From the NCBI RefSeq assembly GCF_026586675.1, contig NZ_JAODIX010000015.1, positions 8,093 through 46,793 of the forward strand: a stretch of DNA of 38,701 nt, in the 5' to 3' direction. The translations under genes were made by a program, and so were the position numbers. The notes under the pieces were generated by a model, which was given only the letters and a program-made list of their open reading frames with translations, had not been told where the DNA came from and searched no databases. Positions 16,977 to 24,856 of the stretch are shown here, one piece after another (the first letter of the stretch is position 1; every line of letters begins with the position of its first letter). The stretch comes from Halorubrum yunnanense (GTDB lineage Archaea; Halobacteriota; Halobacteria; Halobacteriales; Haloferacaceae).

Positions 16977-18046
16977 TGGTCCGAAACCCCGACGCCAACC
17001 GCGACCAGTTCCGCCCCGCCGACCACCCGAACGACGCGTTCCTGTTGACGACTGTCGTCGGCTCGTACCCGAAGCCGAAGTGGCTGAACCGCGTCGACGA
17101 GCTCGTCGACGACCCCGACTCGAAGTTCGACGAGGGGGACTTGGAGGAGGCGCACGACGACGCCTGTCGGGCCATCACCCACGAACACGAGCGCGCCGGG
17201 CTCGACACGGTCGTCGACGGCGAGATGCGCCGCAACGAGATGGTGGAGTTCTTCGCCGACCGCATCGACGGCTACGAGTTCAACGGCCCCGTGAAGGTGT
17301 GGGGCCACAACTACTTCGACAAGCCGTCCGTCGTCGAGGAGGTCACGTACGACGAGCCGTGGCTGGTCGACGAGTTCGAGTTCACGTCCGCGGTGTCCGA
17401 GCGCCCCGTCAAGGTCCCGATCACGGGCCCGTACACGCTCGGGTTCTGGGCGTTCAACGAGGCGTACCCTTCCACCGAGGAGCTCGTCTACGAACTCGCG
17501 GACCTCGTCAACGAGGAGGTCGAGAAGCTGGTCGAGGCGGGCGCGCGCTACATCCAGATCGACGAGCCCGCGCTGGCGACGACCCCCGAGGACCACGCCA
17601 TCGTCGGCGAGGCGCTCGAACGGATCGCCGCCGGAATCGACGAGGAGGTTCGGATTGGCCTCCACGTCTGCTACGGCGACTACTCGCGGGTGTACCCCGA
17701 GGTCAACGACTATCCGATCGACGAGTTCGACATCGAGCTCTCGAACGGCGATTACGAGCAGATCCCCGTGCTCGAAGAGCCCGAACTCGAACCGGACCTC
17801 GCGCTCGGCGTCGTCGACGCGCACACGGCCGAGGTCGAGCCGGTCGAAGAGATCAAGCAGAACATCCGGCAGGGGCTCCGCGTCGTCTCGCCGGAGAAGC
17901 TCACCATCTCGCCCGACTGCGGGCTGAAGCTCCTGCCCCGCGAGATCGCGTACGGCAAGACCGAGAACATGGTGACCGCCGTTCGCGAGATCGAGGCCGA
18001 GATCGATTCCGGCGAGATCGACGTCGAGAACCCGCTGGACGACTGA
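16976..18046 (+). CDS. metE: Cobalamin-independent methionine synthase, catalytic (C-terminal-type) protein
   Basis: A 356-residue MetE core enzyme, methylating homocysteine to methionine. It starts TTVVGSYPKPKWL, typical of archaeal MetE, with DTVVDGEMRRNEM, ITGPYTLGFWAF and QIDEPALAT. The zinc ligands are His230 and Cys232 (LHVCYGD) and Cys315 (SPDCGLKLLP), all intact, with a glutamate in the barrel expected as the fourth. It carries only the catalytic half of bacterial MetE; the missing half corresponds to the upstream gene, with which it shares one base (TGATG). The methyl donor in halophiles (a folate or modified pterin) is not determined by sequence. Confidence 0.93.
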   Translation: MVRNPDANRDQFRPADHPNDAFLLTTVVGSYPKPKWLNRVDELVDDPDSKFDEGDLEEAHDDACRAITHEHERAGLDTVVDGEMRRNEMVEFFADRIDGYEFNGPVKVWGHNYFDKPSVVEEVTYDEPWLVDEFEFTSAVSERPVKVPITGPYTLGFWAFNEAYPSTEELVYELADLVNEEVEKLVEAGARYIQIDEPALATTPEDHAIVGEALERIAAGIDEEVRIGLHVCYGDYSRVYPEVNDYPIDEFDIELSNGDYEQIPVLEEPELEPDLALGVVDAHTAEVEPVEEIKQNIRQGLRVVSPEKLTISPDCGLKLLPREIAYGKTENMVTAVREIEAEIDSGEIDVENPLDD

Positions 18047-18069
18047 GACGGCGACAGCCCGGGGACGCT

Positions 18070-18161
18070 GCGGTGTCCGGTTTAAATGCGCCGCGGTGTC
18101 CGGTTTAAATGCGCCGCGGTGTCCGGTTTAAATGCGCCGCGGTGTCCGGTTTAAATGCGCC
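18070..18161 (+). repeat. 23-bp tandem repeat, four copies, each with TTTAAAT
   Basis: Units begin at 18070, 18093, 18116 and 18139 and are identical. Each contains TGTCCGGTTTAAATGCG, with a TATA-like TTTAAAT. The array follows the metE stop by 23 bases, so it may sit in its 3' region, and it lies about 150 bases before the permease at 18312. Between 18162 and 18311 I see only the probable promoter of that gene. Confidence 0.92.
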
Positions 18162-18311
18162 GCGGCGCCCGTGCCGGCCGCACGGACTGCGGCGGTACGA
18201 TGCGGTCGCGGACTCACTACCCGAGAGCTTTCGATTCCATAGTATCTCTGCCCTTCTAACAGCGGTGTCCTAAGGAAAACTGCAATAGATGATTCCGACG
18301 ATGGTACACAC

Positions 18312-19700
18312 ATGCAGCCGACGATACTCCACGGCGTGTTCGAAGCCCTCCGCATCGGTGTCGGGTTCCTCTGGACGGCGGCGTGGGCGATCATCCTGGG
18401 ACTCACGGTCACGAGTCTCGTCCAGGTCTACGTCTCGAAGGACCGAATGGCGCGGGTGCTGGGCGACGGCGATCTGAACGGCCTCGCGAAGGCGACCGCC
18501 TTCGGAGCGGCGAGTAGCGGCTGCAGCTTCGGGGCCGTCGCCATCGGGAAGGGACTATTTAAGAAAGGCGCCCACGCCGTGAATTTCCTCGCGTTCATGT
18601 TCGCGTCGACGAACCTCATCGTCGAACTCGGGCTGATGATCCTGATCCTGCTGGGCTGGGAGTTCCTGCTCGCGGAGCTGCTCGGCGGCCTGATTCTCAT
18701 CGCCGTTATGGCCGTCATCGTCCACCTCACGCTCCCCGAGACCCTCTTCGACGAGGTCCGGGCGACGCTCAACGAGCGCGACCGCGAGTCGGGAGTCACG
18801 GAAGACCCCACGTGCGGGATGGAGGGCTCGAAGGAGTATTCGCTCACGACCGACGGCGGGGAGACGCTCGAATTCTGCTCGGAGGGCTGTCTGGAGACGT
18901 ACCGCCAGGAGACCGCCGGCCGCGGCGGCTGGCGCGACGAGTTGCTGTCGTGGGGCGGCTGGTACAAGGTCGCCAACCAGTACCGCAAGGAGTGGTCGAT
19001 GATCTGGACGGACATCGTCGCCGGCTTTCTCATCTCCGGGTTCGTCATCGTCTTCGTTCCGCGGTGGGTGTGGAACGCCCTGTTCATCCGAGGCGACGGC
19101 CTGCTCGTGACCGCCGAGAACGCGGTTATGGGAGTCACGATCGCCGTTCTCAGCTTCGTCGGCAGCATGGGAAACGTCCCGTTCGCGGTCGCGCTATGGG
19201 GCGGCGGCGTCAGCTTCGCCGGAATCATCGCGTTCGTGTACGCCGACCTCATCACGATCCCGGTCCTGAACGTGTACCGGAAGTACTACGGCTGGAAGAT
19301 TATGCTGTACATCCTCGGCGTCTTCTTCGTGACGATGGCGTTCACCGGCTTCCTCATGGAGGTGCTTTTCGACGCCCTCGGTATCGTGCCCGACCTCGCG
19401 GGCGGCGAGACGGCGACCGAGCAGACGTACTTCGAGCTCAACTACACGTTCTACCTCAACCTCGTCGCCTTCGCGCTCTCCGGATTCCTCGTGTACGTCT
19501 ATCGGCGGGGACTCGGCGCGCCCGGAGAGTATCGCGACCCGGTGTGCGGGATGCGGACCGACGACGACGGCCCGAGTGCGTCCCACGAGGGGACCACGTA
19601 CTACTTCTGCTCGACAGCGTGTAAGCGAACGTTCGAGGAGGACCCGACGGAGTTCGCCGATCAGCACCCGGCGGTCCGGAGTCAGGGCCACGACCACTGA
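18312..19700 (+). CDS. Permease (DUF318/ArsP-like) with two YHS metal-binding domains
   Basis: A 462-residue membrane protein of the predicted permease family that includes ArsP and SO_0444-type exporters. The first membrane half has ATAFGAASSGCSFGAVAIGKG (residues about 56-76), with the family's Cys-containing membrane motif. A YHS/TRASH-like domain follows in the central loop (DPTCGM...FCSEGC, about 162-198). The second membrane half has SFVGSMGNVPFAVALWGGGVSF, and a second YHS domain closes the protein (DPVCGM...YYFCSTACKRTF, about 410-441), before a His-rich tail (GHDH). YHS domains bind soft metals such as Cu, Ag or Hg, so efflux of such a metal is likely. There is no adjacent regulator gene. 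Confidence 0.85.
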   Translation: MQPTILHGVFEALRIGVGFLWTAAWAIILGLTVTSLVQVYVSKDRMARVLGDGDLNGLAKATAFGAASSGCSFGAVAIGKGLFKKGAHAVNFLAFMFASTNLIVELGLMILILLGWEFLLAELLGGLILIAVMAVIVHLTLPETLFDEVRATLNERDRESGVTEDPTCGMEGSKEYSLTTDGGETLEFCSEGCLETYRQETAGRGGWRDELLSWGGWYKVANQYRKEWSMIWTDIVAGFLISGFVIVFVPRWVWNALFIRGDGLLVTAENAVMGVTIAVLSFVGSMGNVPFAVALWGGGVSFAGIIAFVYADLITIPVLNVYRKYYGWKIMLYILGVFFVTMAFTGFLMEVLFDALGIVPDLAGGETATEQTYFELNYTFYLNLVAFALSGFLVYVYRRGLGAPGEYRDPVCGMRTDDDGPSASHEGTTYYFCSTACKRTFEEDPTEFADQHPAVRSQGHDH

Positions 19701-19743
19701 GGGGAGTACGGGGCCGAACGATCGGTGTCTCGTCTCCCGCTGC

Positions 19744-19755
19744 CGGAATATTCCG
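19744..19755. promoter_or_regulatory. Perfect 12-bp palindrome CGGAATATTCCG
   Basis: It sits in the 115-base gap between the permease and the next gene, about 30 bases upstream of the TATA-like GATACATAAC (19782-19791). An AT core flanked by GC arms suggests a transcription factor site; no factor can be named. Confidence 0.45.
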
Positions 19756-19815
19756 ATCTCAACTCACGTTGGAAAGAAGGGGGATACATAACACGCCGCC
19801 GCACCCACCGCCGAC

Positions 19816-20565
19816 ATGGAGATCGGTCTCACCGTCGGCGACGACATCGACCGACTGGCGGCGTCGCCGGCGCGGTTCGACTTCTGCGAGCTCGGGGTCG
19901 GCGAGCCGACGCTCGTGCCGGGCGAGGTCAACCCCGACCGGCTCGACGACGCGCTCGCCGGCCGCGACCTGCTCGTCCACCTCCCGTACGGGCAGCGGCT
20001 GGCGACCTACGCCTCAGAGGTGAACGACGCCATCGTCGACTATCAGCGTCGGCTTTTAAAAGCGACCGGAGCCCTCGGCGCCGAGAAGGCGGTCCTCCAC
20101 GCGACCTCCGCCGACCGTGACGACGTGGATTTCCGGGAGACGGCCGCCGAACAGCTCCGCCGCGTCGCCGACGCCGGCCGCGAGGCGGGCGTCGAGGTCG
20201 TCGTCGAGAACGTCGGCCACCAACACGCGGGGCTCCAGCTGTCCGTCCTCGGCGAGATCGCCCGCGAGACCGACACCCCGGTCTGCTTCGACGTGGGCCA
20301 CGCGTACATGGAGGGCGGGAACAAGGCGATAGCGCGGTTCCTCCGGAGCCACGCCGGTCGCGTCTCGCACCTCCACTGTCACGACGTCCGCCGTCGAGGC
20401 GACACGCACCTCCCGATCGGCGCCGGCGAGGTGGACTACGAGGCCGTGGCGGCGGAGCTCGACGGGTTCGACGGCACCGTCGCGCTGGAGGTGTTCACCG
20501 ACGACGACGCCCTGCTCGTCGACTCCGCGGAGCGCCTCGCCGACGAGCTCGGCGCGGACTTTTAA
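19816..20565 (+). CDS. Xylose isomerase-like TIM-barrel protein (sugar phosphate isomerase/epimerase family)
   Basis: A 249-residue AP-endonuclease-2/xylose isomerase-like barrel. The strand-end motifs are ELGVGEPT, VHLPYG, AVLHAT, VVVENVGHQHAG, PVCFDVGHAY, VSHLHCHDVR and VALEVF. Glu, Asp, His and Glu side chains there could form the usual divalent metal centre. The family includes sugar isomerases, endonuclease IV and many uncharacterised enzymes, so the substrate is open. A TATA-like GATACATAAC about 25 bases before the ATG supports the start. It ends in GACTTTTAAATG, with the stop inside a T-rich stretch that may help termination. Confidence 0.82.
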   Translation: MEIGLTVGDDIDRLAASPARFDFCELGVGEPTLVPGEVNPDRLDDALAGRDLLVHLPYGQRLATYASEVNDAIVDYQRRLLKATGALGAEKAVLHATSADRDDVDFRETAAEQLRRVADAGREAGVEVVVENVGHQHAGLQLSVLGEIARETDTPVCFDVGHAYMEGGNKAIARFLRSHAGRVSHLHCHDVRRRGDTHLPIGAGEVDYEAVAAELDGFDGTVALEVFTDDDALLVDSAERLADELGADF

Positions 20566-20601
20566 ATGCGGAGGAAGGCCGCAGCGCGCTCCGCGGGAGA
20601 A

Positions 20602-21462
20602 TCAGTCCTCGTCGCGGTCGCCGTCATCGTCCCGGCCGGCGGCGTCACCGTCGGCCTCCGTCGCGTCGGCGTCGTCCACACCGTCCTCGTTGTCCGTGTC
20701 GGCGGCCTCCGCACCGTCGTCGGCGCCCACCTCGCCGGCGTCTGCCTCGTCGCCGTCCATCTGCCGCTTGATCGACTCCAGTTCGGACTCGACGTCGACT
20801 TCGGGGGCCGAGTCGCCTTCGGGGGCCGAGTCGCCTTCGGGCTCGTCGGGACCGTCGTCGGGGTCGGTCACGTCGATCCGGATCCCCCGGTCGCCGACGG
20901 GCGGCTCGTCGTCACGACCGCCGCCTCCGTCTCGGCCGGCCGTCGCGCGGCTGTCTGTCCCGCGATCCCGGTCGCTCCCCCGCGCGGCGTCGGCCTCGCG
21001 GCGGCCCGCCTCGATGCGCGACTCGATCTCGGCGGTGAGGTCGCGGGCGTCGGCGACGATCGAGCGCGAGGCGGCCTCCTCGGGGAGGTCGGCCTCCGTG
21101 AGCGCGGTCCGGAGCTCCGAGAGCGACCGGGCGAGACCGGCGCTCGCGCCGTCGCGGACGTCGGCGAGGCGGTCGGCGGTCGCGCCGGCGTCGTCGGCGA
21201 CGCTCCGGCCGGGGTCTGCGAGGCGGAGCGTCCCCCGGAGCAGTTCGAGCGACCTGATCGTCGTCTCTAGGAGGGCGATGACCGTCGGGATCGTGTACTG
21301 CTCGGTGAACCGAAGGAGCTCGGAGAGGCGGGGCGGCCGCGGCGGTCCGCGCTGGTCCCGCTCGGTTTCCTGGAGGTCGCGCCGGAGCTCGCTCAGGACG
21401 TCGTCGAGCTCGTCGAGTCGCTCTTCGAGCTCGTCGTCGCGTCGGTCGTCGCGGGAACTCAT
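20602..21462 (-). CDS. Conserved-type haloarchaeal protein with coiled coil and acidic tail, function unknown
   Basis: A 286-residue soluble protein. Residues 1-40 form a charged coiled coil (LEERLDELDDVLSELRRDLQE). Residues about 45-160 are a helical domain with the most conserved-looking segment LSELLRFTEQYTIPTVIALL and LELLRGTLRL. The last 120 residues are acidic low complexity, including an 18-bp duplication at 20800-20835 (APEGDS repeated), but with one ordered motif, VDVESELESIKRQMDG. It may be the haloarchaeal DUF7547-type family; that is from memory and weak. No enzyme motif is visible. Confidence 0.75.
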   Translation of the reverse strand: MSSRDDRRDDELEERLDELDDVLSELRRDLQETERDQRGPPRPPRLSELLRFTEQYTIPTVIALLETTIRSLELLRGTLRLADPGRSVADDAGATADRLADVRDGASAGLARSLSELRTALTEADLPEEAASRSIVADARDLTAEIESRIEAGRREADAARGSDRDRGTDSRATAGRDGGGGRDDEPPVGDRGIRIDVTDPDDGPDEPEGDSAPEGDSAPEVDVESELESIKRQMDGDEADAGEVGADDGAEAADTDNEDGVDDADATEADGDAAGRDDDGDRDED

Positions 21463-21511
21463 ACGGCCGCCTACGCGTCGCGCCGATAAAAAGCCCGGCC
21501 GACGACCCGCC

Positions 21512-22615
21512 TCAGTCGAACCGGCCGCGCCGGTACTGCACCGGCCACTCGATATCCGCGTCGAGCTCGTGAGCGGCCTCCAGCGGCCAGTACGGATGTC
21601 GCAGCAGCTCCCGGCCGAGCGCGACGAGGTCGGCCCGCCCGTTCCGGACCAGGGCGTCGGCGTGGGTCGGCTCCGTGATCCCGCCGACCGCGGCGACGGG
21701 CACGTCGGTCCCCTCGCGGATCGCCTCGGCGTACGGCACCTGGTAGCCCGGTCCGGTGCCCGGGATCCGCTGGTCCGGGTGGATCCCGCCGCCGGAGACG
21801 TCGATCAGGTCGGCGCCGGCGTCGGCCAGCAGGGGGGCCAGTCGCACGGAGTCGTCGACGTCCCACGAGTCGCGGTCGGGGAGCCAGTCGGTCGCGGAGA
21901 CGCGGACGAAGACGGGCTTGCCGTCCGGCCAGACGTCTCGCACGGCCGCGACGACCTCGCGGACGAGCCGGGTGCGGTTCTCGAAGCTCCCGCCGTACTC
22001 GTCGTCGCGGTCGTTGGTGACCGGCGAGAGAAACTGGTGGAGGAGGTAGCCGTGGGCCGCGTGGACCTCGGCGATCTCGAAGCCGGCGTCGAGCGAGCGC
22101 GCCGCGGCGTCGGCGAACGACTCGATCACGTCGTCAACGTCGTCGCCGTCCATCCGGCGGGTCGCCGCGGGCTCGCCCCCCTCGGCGCCGTCGCCGTCGG
22201 GGTACGGCGCGTCGGTCGCCGAGATCGCCTCCCAGCCCTCGGGGTCGTCGGCGGGGATCGGGTCGCCGCCCTCGGCCGGCGGCCGGTGAGAGCCCTTGCG
22301 GCCGGCGTGTGCCAGCTGGATCCCGGGTGTCGCGCCCTGCGACCGGACGAACTCGATGATCGGCTCGATCGCCTCGGCGTGCTCCTCGGACCAGATCCCG
22401 AGACAGCCCGGGGTGATCCGGTCGCGCTCCTCGACGGCGGTCGCCTCGGTCATCACCGCGCCGGCGCCGCCGACCGCCCGGGAGCCGAGGTGGATCCGGT
22501 GCCAGTCGTTCGCGAACCCGTCGTTCGCGGAGTACTGGCACATCGGCGACAGCATCACGCGGTTCCGGAGCTCGGTGTCGCGCAGCGTGAACGGCGTAAA
22601 GAGCGAATCCGTCAT
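21512..22615 (-). CDS. NADH:flavin oxidoreductase, old yellow enzyme family (YqjM type)
   Basis: A 367-residue FMN-dependent TIM barrel that reduces activated C=C bonds with NAD(P)H. The YqjM-type signature MCQYSA is at residues 25-30 (redox-tuning Cys26). His185 and His188 in HAAHGYLLHQFLSP are the substrate-binding pair. FVRVSATDW, DVSGGG and VAAVGGIT complete the FMN site. Length is typical. The insert DGDGAEGGEPAATRR (about 140-154) replaces a shorter loop. It stands alone with no electron-transfer partner and probably acts in detoxification; substrate unknown. Confidence 0.93.
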   Translation of the reverse strand: MTDSLFTPFTLRDTELRNRVMLSPMCQYSANDGFANDWHRIHLGSRAVGGAGAVMTEATAVEERDRITPGCLGIWSEEHAEAIEPIIEFVRSQGATPGIQLAHAGRKGSHRPPAEGGDPIPADDPEGWEAISATDAPYPDGDGAEGGEPAATRRMDGDDVDDVIESFADAAARSLDAGFEIAEVHAAHGYLLHQFLSPVTNDRDDEYGGSFENRTRLVREVVAAVRDVWPDGKPVFVRVSATDWLPDRDSWDVDDSVRLAPLLADAGADLIDVSGGGIHPDQRIPGTGPGYQVPYAEAIREGTDVPVAAVGGITEPTHADALVRNGRADLVALGRELLRHPYWPLEAAHELDADIEWPVQYRRGRFD

Positions 22616-22750
22616 CGTCGGGACGGTCGGTCGCCGTCGGATAATGCGCTCCGATCCCCCGCACGACTCGCCGCGATCGACCGGTCGCCCGATCGCAGCG
22701 CCGGCCGCTGCGGCCCGGTCGCGGCGCGCATGGGTTTAGGCCGACCGAAA

Positions 22751-22783
22751 CCTATAACCTCCCCCACCTCCGACGAGGTGGTA
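22751..22783 (+). promoter_or_regulatory. Promoter and Shine-Dalgarno of the small protein at 22784
   Basis: TATA-like CCTATAACC (22751-22759) lies about 25-33 bases before the ATG. CCACCTC-CGA-CGAGGTGG forms a small hairpin whose 3' arm GAGGTGG is also a good ribosome-binding site 4 bases before the ATG, so the hairpin could mask it. Confidence 0.5.
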
Positions 22784-22945
22784 ATGAGTACTGGAGACCG
22801 GATCGAGCGCGGCGCCGAGGAGCCGGCGGACGCACGGCCGATCGTCGCGGCGAGTCGCTGCTCGCCCGATCGGACCGTCTTCACGGAACAGGGGAACACG
22901 GACGGGTGGATCGCGACCGACCTGACGGTCGAGTTGGACCGGTAA
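22784..22945 (+). CDS. Small conserved-looking haloarchaeal protein, 53 aa
   Basis: A 53-residue soluble protein. The N-terminal 18 residues are charged and variable in appearance. The rest, RPIVAASRCSPDRTVFTE and NTDGWIATDLTVEL, has the mixed hydrophobic/polar pattern of a folded small domain and resembles short proteins seen in many haloarchaea, but I cannot name the family. It has its own TATA box and ribosome-binding site, supporting translation. There is one cysteine and no metal motif. Confidence 0.7.
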   Translation: MSTGDRIERGAEEPADARPIVAASRCSPDRTVFTEQGNTDGWIATDLTVELDR

Positions 22946-23002
22946 CGCGGCCCGGCCGACTCTCCCTTTCCGCCGAGCCGAGGCTCCCGGCGAGCCGTCC
23001 GA

Positions 23003-23695
23003 TCAGAGAATCCCGGCGATGAAGCCGAGCCCCATAACGACCAGCACGACGGCGGAGAAGACCGGGAGGTACGGGGCGTACCGTTCGACGCGCTCCTCGG
23101 AGCGTTCGTAGCCCGCGATCAACAGCAATGTCAGGCCGACGATACCGGCGATGACGGTGAGCGCGTACGCTGTCATCAGCTCGAGGCAGTGGGTCGACCC
23201 CGCACAGAGGGCGATGATCTCGAACTCCTCCTCGTGGGCGAACCCGAGCACGAACGCGAACCACGCGATGCCGAGGAGCCCGCGGTCGGCGGCGTCGTCG
23301 TCGTGGTCGTCGCCGTGGTCGTGCGAGTGCCCCTGCCCGTGAGAGTGCCCGTGTCCGTGCGTATATTCCCGAATCCCGAGTCCGATGAGCAGAACGCCCG
23401 CCACGAGGCTGACGGGCCCCCCGATCTGCAGGTCGCCGAACGCCGTGATCGGCTCGTTGAGCTGCGTGAGTTCGAAGTACCCCTTCGCGTAGAAGAAGCC
23501 GCCCACCATCGCGATGCTGCTCACGAGGTGGCCGACGCCGATGATCAGGCTCGCGGCGAGCCCGTACGCCCAGGTGTGCGTCCGGTCGAGAGCGTAGGAG
23601 GCCGCGACCGGCCAGCCGTGTCCGGGTTCGACGCCGTGGACGGCGCCGAGCGCGATCGCCCCGAGGAGCAGTCCGGTGGCCTCGCCGTGGAGCAC
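23003..23695 (-). CDS. Nickel/cobalt transporter, RcnA/NiCoT-like with His-rich loop
   Basis: A 230-residue membrane protein of about six helices. Helix 1 carries HGVEPGHG (His20 to His26), closest to the HGLEPGH signature of RcnA-type Ni/Co exporters and related to the HX4DH motif of NiCoT importers. A cytoplasmic loop at about 112-135 is extremely His/Asp rich (THGHGHSHGQGHSHDHGDD), as in metal transporters. A second metal-like motif, GFAHEEEFEI, follows. The start is GTG with GGAGGT 7 bases before it. It is divergent from a NikR-type regulator, which indicates nickel. Direction of transport is not certain. Confidence 0.85.
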   Translation of the reverse strand: MLHGEATGLLLGAIALGAVHGVEPGHGWPVAASYALDRTHTWAYGLAASLIIGVGHLVSSIAMVGGFFYAKGYFELTQLNEPITAFGDLQIGGPVSLVAGVLLIGLGIREYTHGHGHSHGQGHSHDHGDDHDDDAADRGLLGIAWFAFVLGFAHEEEFEIIALCAGSTHCLELMTAYALTVIAGIVGLTLLLIAGYERSEERVERYAPYLPVFSAVVLVVMGLGFIAGIL

Positions 23696-23730
23696 TACCG
23701 TGACCTCCGAGGGAACCGCCGATAACGGTT

Positions 23731-23761
23731 GTTACTACCCGATCGGGCGGATCGTAATACT
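23731..23761. promoter_or_regulatory. Candidate metal-regulator operator between the divergent Ni genes
   Basis: GTTACTAC (23731-23738) and GTAATACT (23754-23761) form an imperfect inverted repeat with 15 bases between. The right half overlaps the TATA-like CGTAATACTC of the regulator gene, and the left half abuts the TATA-like GTTATCGG of the transporter. The geometry is NikR-like, but the match is weak. Confidence 0.35.
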
Positions 23762-23796
23762 CGGGACTCTTGTGGGGGCGCGGCGAACCCGGACCC

Positions 23797-24192
23797 ATGC
23801 GAACGAGCGTCAACGTTCCGGCGGACCTCCGGGACGAGTTCGACCGCGTCTGGCGGGAGGAGGGGATCGACAACCGGTCCCGAGCGGTCCGAGAGGCGAT
23901 GCGGGAGTACGTCGAGTCGCACGCGCGGCTCGAGTCGATGACCGGCGAGGTGGTCGCGCTCCTCGGGTTCGACTACCGCCACCACGACGTGATCCGGGAG
24001 CTCCACGGGGTCCAGCACGCGTACCAGGACGTGATACTCAACACCAGCCACACCCACCAGGGCGAGTGGTGTCTCGAGTCGTTGTTCTGCCGCGGCGACG
24101 CCGCGCGCGTCCGCGACCTGAGCTACCGGCTCCGCGACTTCGACGCGGTCAACCGGGTCAAGGCGATGGTCATCCGCGACCGTGGGGAGTGA
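23797..24192 (+). CDS. NikR/CopG-family nickel-responsive regulator
   Basis: A 131-residue NikR-like protein. The N-terminal ribbon-helix-helix has RTSVNVPADLRDEFDRVW and NRSRAVREAMREYV. The C-terminal ACT-type domain has candidate Ni ligands His74 (QH), His85 and His87 (HTH) and Cys92 (WCLE), equivalent to His76, His87, His89 and Cys95 of E. coli NikR. The spacing from the last His to Cys is one residue shorter than in E. coli. The start ATG is at 23797 rather than the longer frame, since the RHH strand begins right after it. Context with the divergent His-rich transporter supports a nickel or cobalt role. Confidence 0.87.
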   Translation: MRTSVNVPADLRDEFDRVWREEGIDNRSRAVREAMREYVESHARLESMTGEVVALLGFDYRHHDVIRELHGVQHAYQDVILNTSHTHQGEWCLESLFCRGDAARVRDLSYRLRDFDAVNRVKAMVIRDRGE

Positions 24193-24267
24193 GGCCGGAG
24201 CGGGGAAGAGAGACGCCGCTCGCGACGGCGGAGCGAGGCCGCCCGTCGCTGCCGGGTCGAGACGGCG

Positions 24268-24813
24268 CTACTCGATGTCCGGGGCGCGCTCCCCGGCCGG
24301 GACGACGATCTCCAGCCAGTTCTCCTCGGGCGGGAGCGGACAGGCGAACGTCTCGCTGTACGCGCAGAAGGGGCTGTACGCGAGGTTGAAATCGAGGGTG
24401 ACGACGTCGCCGTCGGCGAGTTTGCCCTCGGGCTCCAGCTCCATATACCGGCCCTGGTGGTACGTCTGCTGGCCGGTGGTCTTGTCGCGGAAGGGGACGA
24501 AGATCTCGCCGTCCTCGCCCTCCTGTCGGTACCCCGCGAGCGCGTGTTCCTCGTCGCCGACCTCGAACGCGAAGGTGACGACGCGGAGGTACCGGACCGG
24601 GTTGCTCGCGGTGGTCTCCATTTCGACCGGCTCGGGGTCGTCGTGGACCGTCGCGGTCGCCTCGACGCGGTAGTCGGAGTTCGGCTCGAAGTAGTCGAGC
24701 CCCTCGAACCCGTCGCGGTGCTCCGGGGGAATCGGCGACTGCGGGTGGTCGGCGAAAAAGTCGTCCTTCTCGCGGCGGTTGGCGCGAAGCCGGTCGGCGT
24801 ACTCGTCGGTCAT
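24268..24813 (-). CDS. DUF1684 family protein
   Basis: A 181-residue DUF1684 protein. Hallmarks are YFEPNSDYRVEA, the strand VRYLRVVTFAFEV, DGEIFVPFRDKTTGQQTY, GRYMELEP, VVTLDFNLAYSPFCAYSETFACPLPPEENWLEIVVPAGE. The family is found in bacteria and haloarchaea and has a conserved Asn-Tyr-Cys pocket, but no established reaction. The protein is cytoplasmic, with no signal peptide. Downstream and on the same strand as the XRE regulator at 24857, separated by about 40 bases, so co-transcription is possible. Confidence 0.87.
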   Translation of the reverse strand: MTDEYADRLRANRREKDDFFADHPQSPIPPEHRDGFEGLDYFEPNSDYRVEATATVHDDPEPVEMETTASNPVRYLRVVTFAFEVGDEEHALAGYRQEGEDGEIFVPFRDKTTGQQTYHQGRYMELEPEGKLADGDVVTLDFNLAYSPFCAYSETFACPLPPEENWLEIVVPAGERAPDIE

Positions 24814-24856
24814 GCGCGAACGGAGGAGCGCCGGCGGTTTCAGGGCCGCGGTTCGC

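Noticed and set aside
18289-18477. 62-codon frame overlapping the permease start
   Set aside because: Ser/Arg-rich shadow of the permease reading frame with no supporting promoter spacing.
20690-22783. Long plus-strand frame opposite DUF7547-like and old-yellow-enzyme genes
   Set aside because: Only its last 53 codons (22784-22945), with own promoter and ribosome site, look genuine; the rest is antisense shadow.
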